Positions 6,536 to 14,103 are shown, counted from the first letter of the stretch. The stretch is 42,279 nucleotides of DNA from Clostridia bacterium (GCA_017501105.1 JAFVXO010000023.1:1-42279), one strand, 5' to 3'. Program-made: numbers and translations. Notes: generated by a model not told the origin, from the letters alone.

Positions 6536-8466
6536 TAGCTGACCTCAGCTCCAAGGGGGATATCCTTCTCAGGAGTTACGATGCACAGCTTGTCTCCCTC
6601 GGATGCGCACAGCACCATACCTGCAGACTCTACGCCGCAGAGCTTGACGGGCTTGAGGTTAGTAACTACCACTACTCTCTTACCCACCATTTCTTCGGGG
6701 GTATAGTACTGGGCAATACCAGAGACAATCTGCCTGGTCTCGTAGCCCAGATCAATCTGGCTGCAGAGGAGCTTTTTGCTCTTCTCCACACGCCTGCACT
6801 CCTTAATCTGTCCAACTCTCAGCTCCAGCTTAGTAAATGTCTCATAGTCGATTAATTCCTTGCCCTCGGGCTTGGCCGGTGCTGCAGGGGCAGCTGCTGC
6901 TGACAACAGCTCGTCTACCTGCTGGTTCACCACTGCAGGGTCCAGTCTTGCAAACAGGATCTCCGGCTTGTCCGTAACCTTTTCACCGTTATACAGTCCA
7001 AATGTGCTCAGGCTCTCCAATGTACGTGCAGGGCTGTTGAGCATCTGGAGAATCTTGGCAGATGTGTCAGGCATAAAGGACTCCAGAAGAGATGCGCCAA
7101 TAGTCAGACTCTCTACCAGATTGTACAGAACTGTCTGCAGTCTGGCAGCCTTGTCAGGATCCTTGGCCAAAATCCAGGGTTCTGTCTCGTCGATATACTT
7201 GTTGCAGCGCTTGAACAGGTTGAATATCTCTGTAATAGCGTCTGCAACACGGAGCTCCTCCATCTTGGCTACAACCTTGTCTGCGCAGGATGTGGCAACA
7301 GCCTTGAGGTCTGCATCTACTGCCTCGGCAACGCCGCCATCTGTAACCTGACCTCCAAAATACTTGTTGCTCATGGCAATGGTGCGGTTCACCAGATTGC
7401 CCATGGTGTTTGCCAGGTCGGAGTTGACTCTCTCAACCATCAGGTCCCATGTAATAGAGCCGTCACTCTCAAAGGGCATCTCGTGGAGAACAAAGTATCT
7501 GACTGCATCCACACCGAAGAGCTTTACCAAATCATCTGCATAGATCAGGTTGCCACGGGATTTGGACATCTTGTCGCCATTTTGCAACAGCCAGGGGTGT
7601 CCAAATACCTGCTTGGGCAGAGGCAGATCCAATGCCATGAGGAATATGGGCCAGTAAATAGTGTGGAAACGGATAATGTCCTTGCCAATCAGGTGGAGAT
7701 CAGCAGGCCACAGCTCATTGAACTGCTCTGTGCTATCTCCGCAGGGGTTATATCCGATACCGGTAATATAGTTGGTAAGTGCGTCCAACCATACGTAAAT
7801 AACATGTCTCTCGTCGAAGGGAACTGGGATGCCCCACTTAAAGGAACTCCTGGAAACACACAGGTCCTGGAGACCGGGCTTAAGGAAGTTGTTCATCATC
7901 TCGTTCTTGCGGGCGACGGGCTGAATAAACTCGGGGTGAGCCTCGATATGGTCGATAAGGCGCTGAGCGTACTTGCTCATGCGGAAGAAGTAGGCCTCCT
8001 CCTTGGCAGGCTTGCACTCGCGGCCACAGTCAGGGCACTTGCCGTCTACCAGCTGAGACTCTGTCCAGAAGGACTCGCAGGGAGTACAGTACATACCCTC
8101 ATAGGCACCCTTGTAAATATCGCCCTGCTCATAGAGCCTGCGGAATATCTCCTGAACGCACTTCTCATGGTCCTCGTCCGTTGTTCTGATGAATTTATCG
8201 TAGGAGGTGTTGAGCATATCCCACAGTCCACGGATAACACCGGCTACGTTGTCTACGTATTCCTTAGGTGTGATGCCTGCTGCGGCTGCCTTCTCCTCAA
8301 TCTTCTGTCCATGCTCGTCTGTGCCGGTCTGGTAGAACACGTTGTATCCCTGACTTCTCTTGAATCTGGCAATACAGTCTGCCAAAACTGCCTCGTAGCA
8401 GTTGCCTATATGAGGCTTGCCGGATGTGTAAGCGATTGCTGTTGTAATGTAGTAATTCTTAGCCAT
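6535..8466 (-). CDS. metG: Methionyl-tRNA synthetase
   Basis: MetG charges tRNA-Met with methionine. The 643-residue protein has the class I signature PHIGN (18-22), a zinc-binding insertion with CTPC and CPDC-REC cysteines (about 125-150), KMSKS (near residue 300), an anticodon-binding helical domain, an Ala/Pro linker, and a C-terminal EMAP-like tRNA-binding domain (about 535-643). I choose the ATG at 8466 (MAKNYYITT), which matches the family's N-terminus. Longer in-frame starts up to 8562 run through the promoter and can be excluded. The ribosome binding site is weak. It heads the operon metG-tatD-yabE-ksgA. Confidence 0.97.
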   Translation of the reverse strand: MAKNYYITTAIAYTSGKPHIGNCYEAVLADCIARFKRSQGYNVFYQTGTDEHGQKIEEKAAAAGITPKEYVDNVAGVIRGLWDMLNTSYDKFIRTTDEDHEKCVQEIFRRLYEQGDIYKGAYEGMYCTPCESFWTESQLVDGKCPDCGRECKPAKEEAYFFRMSKYAQRLIDHIEAHPEFIQPVARKNEMMNNFLKPGLQDLCVSRSSFKWGIPVPFDERHVIYVWLDALTNYITGIGYNPCGDSTEQFNELWPADLHLIGKDIIRFHTIYWPIFLMALDLPLPKQVFGHPWLLQNGDKMSKSRGNLIYADDLVKLFGVDAVRYFVLHEMPFESDGSITWDLMVERVNSDLANTMGNLVNRTIAMSNKYFGGQVTDGGVAEAVDADLKAVATSCADKVVAKMEELRVADAITEIFNLFKRCNKYIDETEPWILAKDPDKAARLQTVLYNLVESLTIGASLLESFMPDTSAKILQMLNSPARTLESLSTFGLYNGEKVTDKPEILFARLDPAVVNQQVDELLSAAAAPAAPAKPEGKELIDYETFTKLELRVGQIKECRRVEKSKKLLCSQIDLGYETRQIVSGIAQYYTPEEMVGKRVVVVTNLKPVKLCGVESAGMVLCASEGDKLCIVTPEKDIPLGAEVS

Positions 8467-8533
8467 TTTCGATGCTGCGACAAATGTGCCGCTTCCCTTT
8501 CTGGTTATGCTATGTCTGTACATAGATAAAGTA

Positions 8534-8562
8534 ATTATATGACAAGTAGCCAGCGGGCGCAA
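8534..8562 (-). promoter_or_regulatory. Sigma-A promoter for the metG operon
   Basis: On the minus strand: TTGCGC (8557-8562), 17-bp spacer, TATAAT (8534-8539). Expected start near 8527 gives a leader of about 60 nt, too short for a T-box riboswitch. Confidence 0.7.
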
Positions 8563-8617
8563 GAATTAGTGAACCGATGCGCTGACAGGGAAGCTCTACC
8601 AATTCTGGCTATTTTCC

Positions 8618-8646
8618 TTGCCTATTCGTTACGAATAGGGCATAAT
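8618..8646 (+). promoter_or_regulatory. Promoter of the AbrB/HipA-like module
   Basis: TTGCCT (8618-8623), 17-bp spacer, CATAAT (8641-8646), divergent from the metG promoter. The spacer is almost entirely filled by a palindrome, annotated separately, so a bound repressor would directly exclude RNA polymerase. Confidence 0.65.
8621..8639. promoter_or_regulatory. Palindromic operator within the promoter spacer
   Basis: CCTATTCG (8621-8628) and CGAATAGG (8632-8639) are perfect 8-bp inverted repeats around TTA. The site lies between the -35 and -10 boxes, the classic place for an autorepressor; the AbrB-domain protein encoded just downstream is the natural candidate. Confidence 0.65.
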
Positions 8647-8663
8647 ATTTTCAGGAGGTGCAT

Positions 8664-9221
8664 ATGGAACAACGCATGGCAAACATTACTGTGAATCAGG
8701 CTGGCGGCACTGCCTCTGCTGGATCTGTCTCATACAAATTATCCCTGCCCACCAGTTGGATTAATCAGCTAGGCCTATCCCCGGATAACCGCCAGGTTCT
8801 CCTTTCCTTTGATGGAACTAGCATTACTATTACCTGTTCTCCCACTTTTGACCAGTTTTTAGACAGGGCGTGTGACTCAGGCCATGACCTTGTTCTCCTC
8901 TACTATTATAAGAACGATACTCTCTGCTCGCGAATTATTGCAGACTACACTAACCAATCTGTCTTTGTAGAAAATCTGGTATCTCACTACCTGTTCACTG
9001 CGTTCGGCAACAACATTTCTCCTTCCTGGGCAGACTATCTTTCCTTTTTGGATAGCCGCTGCATACCTGCATCCAGAGATGGCATTCGTGAGTATTTAGA
9101 TTTTCTGGGAATAGGCGAGTACGATGCTCTGGAAATTATTCGAGAGACAAAGGGCCGCATGGCAGAAGACCAACATTGGCTGGAAATCCAAGAATTCCGC
9201 GGAGGTAAGCCATGTCAATAA
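8664..9221 (+). CDS. AbrB-domain protein, putative antitoxin of a HipA-like kinase
   Basis: The 185-residue protein begins with an AbrB/SpoVT/MazE-type swapped-hairpin DNA-binding domain (about 7-58: QAGGTASAGSVSYKLSLPTSW, then LGLSPDNRQVLLSFDGTSITI). A second domain (about 62-175) contains LLYYYKNDTLCSRIIADYT and a conserved-looking tail with SRCIPASRDGIREYL and TKGRMAEDQHWLEI; from memory this tail recurs in Firmicute proteins encoded next to HipA-like kinases, but I know no described function. The ATG at 8664 follows AGGAGG by 5 nt; a GTG at 8658 lies inside that site. It overlaps the kinase gene by 10 nt, so they are translationally coupled. Likely role (inferred): DNA-binding autorepressor and partner or neutraliser of the kinase. 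Confidence 0.7.
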   Translation: MEQRMANITVNQAGGTASAGSVSYKLSLPTSWINQLGLSPDNRQVLLSFDGTSITITCSPTFDQFLDRACDSGHDLVLLYYYKNDTLCSRIIADYTNQSVFVENLVSHYLFTAFGNNISPSWADYLSFLDSRCIPASRDGIREYLDFLGIGEYDALEIIRETKGRMAEDQHWLEIQEFRGGKPCQ

Positions 9222-10027
9222 CCCTCATCTCTAACGAAAAAATTGCAGAGACCTCCTCCAGGGGCAACCAGGAAAAGTGGTTGGACAACGGCAAATGGTA
9301 CAAGGTAGACCAATTTGGATATGAGGCATTGGCAGAGGTTTTTACAAGCCTACTCTTAGAACACAGCAACATCGAGAAGGATACTCCCTTTACATTTGTC
9401 AGGTACAACATGGAACAGGTCGTGGTCCACGGTCGCCAGAGGACTGCCTGCAGTAGCCCTAATTTTCTGCCGCAAAACACATCTATTATCACCATCAGCC
9501 AGTTGTTCAAGCAACATCTTGGCAGTTCCTTGTCCAGCAAACTAACCAGCCTCTCCAGCGACAAACAGAGGATGCTCTATTTAGCAGAGGCCACAGCAGA
9601 TATCACGGGACTAAACTTATTTCCCCAATACCTTACCCTGCTTTTCGAAGTGGATAGCCTGGTTGTAAACGACGATCGCCACCTAAACAATATTGCTGTA
9701 CTGGCCCACGATACAAGCTTTGACTATTGCCCCATCTTCGACCAGGGGGCTGCTTTGCTTTCTAATACAAGATATTGCCCTATGGAAATAGAACCACGCT
9801 CCCTTATCAACAGCCAGATAGCAAGGCCTTTTAATACAACCTTCAATCGGCAAGTCATTACAATGAGGACCCAGTTTGGCAAGCAGCTCTGTTTGCCAAC
9901 TTTTACCAAAAAGTATTTGCAGGAATTGGTGGAGCCTCTCCTTGCCTACTATCCTGCCAGAGACAGGTCCTACATTATGGATAGGGTGGTAGCTACTATC
10001 TGCCTAAGACAGCCTCATTTGCATTAA
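9212..10027 (+). CDS. HipA-like serine/threonine kinase, putative toxin
   Basis: The 271-residue protein keeps the catalytic core of HipA-type kinases: an N-terminal loop SSRGNQEKW (15-23), WYKVD with a candidate ATP-binding lysine (K31), the catalytic loop NDDRHLNNI (153-161; D155, N160) and the metal-binding aspartate in PIFDQG (D177). It lacks the HipA N-subdomain 1 and is much shorter than the roughly 440 residues of E. coli HipA, resembling HipT of HipBST or CtkA. The paired serines at 15-16 could be autophosphorylation sites. GGAGG lies 6 nt before the ATG. HipA-family toxins commonly phosphorylate aminoacyl-tRNA synthetases; the target here is unknown. No terminator separates it from spmA. 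Confidence 0.75.
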   Translation: MSITLISNEKIAETSSRGNQEKWLDNGKWYKVDQFGYEALAEVFTSLLLEHSNIEKDTPFTFVRYNMEQVVVHGRQRTACSSPNFLPQNTSIITISQLFKQHLGSSLSSKLTSLSSDKQRMLYLAEATADITGLNLFPQYLTLLFEVDSLVVNDDRHLNNIAVLAHDTSFDYCPIFDQGAALLSNTRYCPMEIEPRSLINSQIARPFNTTFNRQVITMRTQFGKQLCLPTFTKKYLQELVEPLLAYYPARDRSYIMDRVVATICLRQPHLH

Positions 10028-10049
10028 TCCGCCTACAATCTCATACACT
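10021..10049 (+). promoter_or_regulatory. Possible sigma-E promoter for spmAB
   Basis: CATACACT (10042-10049) matches the sigma-E -10 consensus CATACAnT exactly. GCATT (10021-10025) lies at the right distance (16 bp after its ATT) but has ATT instead of ATA. spmAB is in the sigma-E regulon of Bacillus subtilis. Confidence 0.5.
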
Positions 10050-10077
10050 TTCCCATAGACACAACTGGAGGAATATA

Positions 10078-10716
10078 TTGATAGACTTTGTGTGGTTGTT
10101 CCTGTTGCTGTCAGGAGCCATATTTGGCATGGCAACGGGCCAGGGCGGAGCCGTCTCTGAGGCTATCATCAGCGGAGCAGGAGATGGTGTCCAGATAACA
10201 CTGGGGCTGGCCGGTATGTTTTGCCTCTGGAGCGGACTGGTAGAGGTTGCCTCCCAGGCCGGCATTATGAAATGGCTCAGCAAGCTGATGTGGCCCATAA
10301 TTCGCCTGTTGATGCCCAACCTTCCCAAGGACTGCGATGCAGTACAGGCTATGTCTATGAACATAGTTGCCAACCTGCTGGGTGTGGGAAATGCGGCCAC
10401 CCCCTTGGGGATTCGAGCCATCAAGGAGCTACAAATACAGGAGCGCACCGGTGATGCCGCCTCCCACAACATGATAATGTTCCTCCTGCTCAACGTGGCT
10501 GGGCTACAACTGGTGCCCACCATGGTTCTATCCATCCGTCAAGGTGCCGGTGCTGCTGTGGCATCCTCCGTACTGCCTCAAATATGGTTCGCCCAGGTTG
10601 TTTCCCTGACTGCAGGCATTGTCACCTGTGTTATTTGCAGGAACATTAGCAGATGGCCTGTCTGGCACAAAAAGCAAACACCTGCCCCTACATTTTCTAG
10701 GAGCATCACCACATGA
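10078..10716 (+). CDS. spmA: Spore maturation protein A
   Basis: SpmA and SpmB are membrane proteins needed for full dehydration of the spore core. This 212-residue protein is strongly hydrophobic, with the nucleoside-recognition (Gate) domain signature: FGMATGQGGAVSEAIISGA, LAGMFCLWSGLVEVA, then NIVANLLGVGNAATPLGI. The start is TTG at 10078, 6 nt after GGAGG. The gene overlaps spmB by 4 nt (ATGA). It follows the HipA-like kinase by 50 bp without a terminator, so it may receive both read-through and its own sigma-E transcript. Confidence 0.93.
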   Translation: MIDFVWLFLLLSGAIFGMATGQGGAVSEAIISGAGDGVQITLGLAGMFCLWSGLVEVASQAGIMKWLSKLMWPIIRLLMPNLPKDCDAVQAMSMNIVANLLGVGNAATPLGIRAIKELQIQERTGDAASHNMIMFLLLNVAGLQLVPTMVLSIRQGAGAAVASSVLPQIWFAQVVSLTAGIVTCVICRNISRWPVWHKKQTPAPTFSRSITT

Positions 10717-11219
10717 TGGGCATTACCGAAACCATTGGCGCCTATGCCCTGCCGGTTATCGTGCTGATAATCCTGGTGGTGGCATATTTCCGTGGGGTAA
10801 ACGTGTTCGACGCCTTTGTGGATGGTGTGCGCCAGGGCCTACCCTCTCTGCTGCGACTGCTTCCGGTTATGATCGGATTAGTCACTGCTGTAACTGTCTT
10901 TCGAGCAGGCGGTGCGGCCCAATGGATCAGCGATGCCTTGACACCTTTAGCCAAGTTTCTGGGGCTCTCTCCGGACCTGATTCCGCTGGCCGTCATTAAG
11001 CCCATTTCCGGTTCTGCATCTGCCACCCTGGCAGCAGATATTATGAAGCGAGTTGGCCCCGATTCGATGGTTGGAATACAGACCGCCATCCTGCTGGGCT
11101 GCGGAGATACCGTCATGTACGTCATATCAGTATACCTGGGATCTGCGGGCATAAAAAAACTGCGCTATGCCATGATTCCCATCATAGTCTCCAGCGCAGT
11201 TGTGCTTTTGATGTTGTAA
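10713..11219 (+). CDS. spmB: Spore maturation protein B
   Basis: Partner of SpmA, 168 residues, hydrophobic with several membrane helices and the Gate-domain motif VIKPISGSASATLAADIMKRVGPDS, followed by QTAILLGCGDTVMYVISVYLGS. AGGAG lies upstream within the end of spmA; ATG at 10713 or 10716 is used. The stop codon abuts the stop of the converging YwaF-like gene at 11220, with no terminator visible between them. Confidence 0.93.
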   Translation: MMGITETIGAYALPVIVLIILVVAYFRGVNVFDAFVDGVRQGLPSLLRLLPVMIGLVTAVTVFRAGGAAQWISDALTPLAKFLGLSPDLIPLAVIKPISGSASATLAADIMKRVGPDSMVGIQTAILLGCGDTVMYVISVYLGSAGIKKLRYAMIPIIVSSAVVLLML

Positions 11220-12002
11220 TTACTTGTTTCTCCTGTTGGCCTTGGAGTACTTTATAAAAATCGGCAGGTAGAACAGGGCTATAATAGATATGGCCATGCC
11301 TGCAATGACCGAGAAATAGATGTACCAGTGGCCAATCTCCGTCAGAGGGATGTCGATGGGCGGGGTGTATGTAAAGTAGAAGTTGGTTGCATAATCCACG
11401 CTAACAAGCTGTCCGTCCACATATGTTGGGGTGGCAAACATGGAGTTAAAGTAGAGGGAAATGAAGGCCAGCGCACTCAGAAAACCAATTGTGGTCAAAT
11501 AATGCCTGGGCTTTAGCTCAAACTCTCCCGAGAAGGGGATATACATTCCCACTAAAATAAGCATAACATGGTACAAAAAGTACTGGTATGCCAATGGGTG
11601 CGTGAATGCCTGAGTCACATCTATGGTTGCTCCGAAAATGATGGGAATAAACAGGGCAAAGGCCGCTCCAACTCCGCAGGTGGGGTACATGAATGCCAGC
11701 AGATTCTCACGGAAACGACTGTCCTTGGCATATCTTGCAAAGAAAATAAACAGGATTTGCATGGAGCACAGGTGCAGGGGCAGCTGGGTCAGTTCCAGGT
11801 ATGGATACATCAGGCTGCCATCTGACGAAGGCATCATCTTGATAACGCTGAACACCTTGATTACCTCTGATGCAATGCATATGTAGCATGCAATATTCAG
11901 CACCTGACGCAATGGCGGCCTTTTCTTGAGCAAATAATACAGGCCTGCGCCAATCAGAGCAAAACAAATGATTAGCCAAATTATATGATTGGTCGAAAAC
12001 AT
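11220..12002 (-). CDS. YwaF-family integral membrane protein (TIGR02206-like)
   Basis: This 260-residue protein has six or seven membrane helices. It carries the family motif QLPLHLCSMQ (about residues 73-82) and a later FLYHVMLILVGMY, followed by a PPIDIPL element between the last helices. The fold is that of the YwaF/TMEM164 group. Human TMEM164 has been reported to be a cysteine-dependent acyltransferase; the Cys in HLCS and the later His here could be the equivalent pair, but that is inference. It lies between spmB (convergent) and rsmI, in the segment inserted into the otherwise conserved order, and has no visible link to its neighbours. Confidence 0.75.
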   Translation of the reverse strand: MFSTNHIIWLIICFALIGAGLYYLLKKRPPLRQVLNIACYICIASEVIKVFSVIKMMPSSDGSLMYPYLELTQLPLHLCSMQILFIFFARYAKDSRFRENLLAFMYPTCGVGAAFALFIPIIFGATIDVTQAFTHPLAYQYFLYHVMLILVGMYIPFSGEFELKPRHYLTTIGFLSALAFISLYFNSMFATPTYVDGQLVSVDYATNFYFTYTPPIDIPLTEIGHWYIYFSVIAGMAISIIALFYLPIFIKYSKANRRNK

Positions 12003-12037
12003 TTTGAAACCTCCTTTTTAGTGAAGAGTTAATAATC

Positions 12038-12140
12038 CTTCTTCCGCGAAGCTCTGCTTCTCTTTCTCGCGACAGCGTGCCGTGCCTCCGGCGCTTCGGA
12101 AGAAGCCGGTAATCTTTGGATGTTTTGGGTCATTCCAAAG
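12038..12140. repeat. Dispersed palindromic repeat, copy C
   Basis: A third relative of the copies at 1699 and 1830. It shares GCCGTGCC (12079-12086) and the hairpin CCGGC (12088-12092) with GCCGG (12105-12109), and ends in CTTTGG (12114-12119) pairing with CCAAAG (12135-12140). A further 9-bp inverted repeat, CTTCTTCCG (12038-12046) with CGGAAGAAG (12097-12105), encloses it. The right end runs into the last codons of rsmI. Confidence 0.6.
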
Positions 12141-12981
12141 TATCAATATACATCTGATACGCATCCCTTGCCGGTATGCCCAACTCCTTAGCTGCCTCCT
12201 TGGAGGCCTCCTTGAGTCGCATTCCACCGTCTATGTGCCGCTGAATAGCATCTACTATTGTCTCGGAAGTGAGCTCTGTAGGTTCGGATATCTCCTCTCC
12301 TCCTGCAACCACCAACACATACTCACCCTTAGGCGGCTGCTGGGCATACATATCCAATGCCTCCCCTATAGTGGTCCGGATTATTTCCTCGTGCAGCTTA
12401 GTCATCTCTCGACAAAGGGCTATTCTCCTATCCTCGCCCCAAGTCTTGACCATATCCTCCAGGGTGTTCACCAGCTTGTGGGGAGCCTCGTAAAACACCA
12501 TAGTCCGTGTCTCGCCCTCCAACTGTTGCAGTCTGTTGCGCCTGTTCTTCTTGTTCATGGGCAGGAATCCCTCAAATGCAAATCGATCCGTAGGCAGGCC
12601 CGACAGTACCAGAGCCTGTATGCAGGCTGCAGGTCCGGGAGTCATAGTCACCGGGTAGCCCGCCTCCGTTGCGGCCTGAACAAGCACCTGTCCCGGGTCG
12701 CTGATGCCCGGCGTACCTGCGTCAGATACCAGGGCAATGTTCTGGCCTTGCTCCAGCAGAGACAGCATATAGTCCACTCTGGCCTCCTCGTTGTGCCTAT
12801 AGTAGCTGATGAGGTTGTTCTTTATCCCTAGGTGATTGAGCAGCTGCAATGTCCTGCGGGTATCCTCGGCCGCAATGGTATCGGCCTGAGCCAGAGCCTC
12901 TACTGCCCTGGGAGTAATGTCTCCCAAATTGCCTATTGGGGTTGCCACTATTGTAAGTGTGCCCGGTCTTTGGTTGTCCAT
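12130..12981 (-). CDS. rsmI: 16S rRNA (C1402-2'-O)-methyltransferase RsmI
   Basis: RsmI methylates the ribose of C1402 in the decoding centre. The 283-residue protein has the tetrapyrrole-methylase-like fold: LTIVATPIGNLGDIT (9-23), AEDTRRT, ISYYRHNE, LVSDAGTPGISDPG and TPGPAA motifs, all intact. It follows trmN6 by 15 bp, as yabC follows yabB/yazA in Bacillus subtilis; the yazA (GIY-YIG) gene is not here. GGAGGAACAG precedes the ATG at 12981. Its final codons overlap a dispersed palindromic repeat. Confidence 0.96.
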   Translation of the reverse strand: MDNQRPGTLTIVATPIGNLGDITPRAVEALAQADTIAAEDTRRTLQLLNHLGIKNNLISYYRHNEEARVDYMLSLLEQGQNIALVSDAGTPGISDPGQVLVQAATEAGYPVTMTPGPAACIQALVLSGLPTDRFAFEGFLPMNKKNRRNRLQQLEGETRTMVFYEAPHKLVNTLEDMVKTWGEDRRIALCREMTKLHEEIIRTTIGEALDMYAQQPPKGEYVLVVAGGEEISEPTELTSETIVDAIQRHIDGGMRLKEASKEAAKELGIPARDAYQMYIDTLE

Positions 12982-12996
12982 CTGTTCCTCCCTAAG

Positions 12997-13743
12997 CTAC
13001 TGCTTGTTGTATATGGTTAGTAATTCCTGTGTGTATGTTCCGTCGGCGTTGTACACTACCAACTCCGGCAGAATGGTCAGATTGCCTGGGCGACCTCCGC
13101 AGACTCCCTTGACCAACAATATGTTGGGAGCCTTTCCTGCAGATGGAGTAACCATCCTGAGCACCTTAGGCTCTATCTTAAATTGCCTCATGGCTGCAAT
13201 CAGGTCTGTAAGCCTGTCCGGCCTGTAGACCATGTACAGACTGCCTCCCTGTTTGAGCAGCATGGCCGCTGTGTGCACAAAGTCCTCCAGCCCGCCGCAG
13301 ACCTCGTGTCTGGCCATCTCCACAGAGGGGTTAGCGTTAGACAGTCCTGCCCCAGCCTTCATGTAGGGCGGGTTGGCAGTGACAATATCCTGAGTCTGAT
13401 TCAGATCTCGCAGATCTCGCAGATCCCGGCACACAATGCGTATCCTGTGGCTGAGGCCGTTGAGTTCTACGCTACGGCTGGCCATATCCGCCATATCCGG
13501 CTGTATTTCTACGCCAGTAATGTTGGAGCAATCAGTCTTGCCTGCCAACAACAGGGGTATAATGCCTGTGCCCGTGCCCAGGTCGCAGATGGCCTTAGCT
13601 GACAGACTACAGTATTCGCTATCGATGCGGCCACCTCTAGCAGCAAAATCCGACAGCAGAACCGCATCCATGCCAAACTTAAATCCCTGGCTGGATTGGA
13701 TAATCCTCAGTTCCTTCAGTTGTAGGTCGTCAATATACTCCAT
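12997..13743 (-). CDS. trmN6: tRNA1(Val) (adenine37-N6)-methyltransferase-like protein (YabB/TrmN6)
   Basis: This SAM-dependent methyltransferase has the class I motif CDLGTGTGIIPLLL and the N6-adenine catalytic motif ANPPY, followed by a conserved MVYRPDRLTDLI segment, which places it in the TrmN6/YfiC group. I choose the ATG at 13743 (MEYIDD, 248 aa), with AGAGGG 9 nt upstream; starts at 13752 and TTG 13770 are possible, but the last would fall inside a probable promoter. The gene leads into rsmI. A strong terminator for the upstream ferredoxin lies 84 bp above it, so it must start its own transcript. Confidence 0.9.
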   Translation of the reverse strand: MEYIDDLQLKELRIIQSSQGFKFGMDAVLLSDFAARGGRIDSEYCSLSAKAICDLGTGTGIIPLLLAGKTDCSNITGVEIQPDMADMASRSVELNGLSHRIRIVCRDLRDLRDLNQTQDIVTANPPYMKAGAGLSNANPSVEMARHEVCGGLEDFVHTAAMLLKQGGSLYMVYRPDRLTDLIAAMRQFKIEPKVLRMVTPSAGKAPNILLVKGVCGGRPGNLTILPELVVYNADGTYTQELLTIYNKQ

Positions 13744-13769
13744 AACCTGCATCCCTCTGTAATAATCCA

Positions 13770-13800
13770 ATTATAACGGACAGAGCAGATTTTTGCACAA
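13770..13800 (-). promoter_or_regulatory. Probable promoter for trmN6-rsmI
   Basis: TATAAT on the minus strand at 13770-13775. The -35 is less clear: GTGCAA at 17 bp or TTGTGC at 19 bp. Its place between the ferredoxin terminator and trmN6 is what one expects. Confidence 0.45.
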
Positions 13801-13826
13801 AATAAATCCTCTTTCCGCTATAGCCA

Positions 13827-13856
13827 TAAAAAAAGGCCGGGCTATCAGCCCGGCCT
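13827..13856 (-). terminator. Rho-independent terminator after the ferredoxin gene
   Basis: A perfect 9-bp GC-rich stem, AGGCCGGGC (13834-13842) with GCCCGGCCT (13848-13856), loop TATCA, followed on the minus strand by a run of seven Ts. Confidence 0.92.
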
Positions 13857-13871
13857 CAAGTCTGTGTGGAA

Positions 13872-14039
13872 TTAAGCCTCTACAGGTGCTCCAACAGGGC
13901 ATGCATCTGCGCAGGAACCGCAATCAATGCAAGCGTCTGCGTCAATAGCATAAATGTCGCCCTCTGCAATAGCGTTAACAGGGCACTCGCCTGCGCATGC
14001 GCCACATGCGATGCAAGCATCAGTAATCTTGTATGCCAT
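13872..14039 (-). CDS. 2[4Fe-4S] ferredoxin, 55 aa
   Basis: A small bacterial-type ferredoxin for low-potential electron transfer. It starts MAYKITDACIACG and contains two complete cluster motifs: CIACGACAGECP and CIDCGSCADACP (C-x2-C-x2-C-x3-CP twice). The length is typical of clostridial ferredoxins. GGAGGT lies 8 nt upstream of the ATG. It has its own promoter and its own strong terminator, so it is a monocistronic insert between ricT and trmN6. In Bacillus subtilis yabA occupies this position. RicT belongs to an iron-sulfur-containing complex, so the adjacency may be meaningful or chance. Confidence 0.95.
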   Translation of the reverse strand: MAYKITDACIACGACAGECPVNAIAEGDIYAIDADACIDCGSCADACPVGAPVEA

Positions 14040-14074
14040 ATTTATGTACCTCCGAAAATCTATGTAGTTATTAA

Positions 14075-14103
14075 ATAATACTCCAATTGTATAGTTTTGT
14101 CCA
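14075..14103 (-). promoter_or_regulatory. Sigma-A promoter for the ferredoxin gene
   Basis: On the minus strand: TGGACA (14098-14103), 17-bp spacer, TATTAT (14075-14080), each one base from consensus. It lies directly past the ricT stop codon. Confidence 0.75.

Noticed and set aside
8467-8527. T-box riboswitch upstream of metG
   Set aside because: The leader is only about 60 nt and shows no terminator/antiterminator or T-box core.
8467-8562. N-terminal extension of metG
   Set aside because: The in-frame upstream codons cover the -35 and -10 boxes at 8534-8562, and the family begins at MAKNYY.
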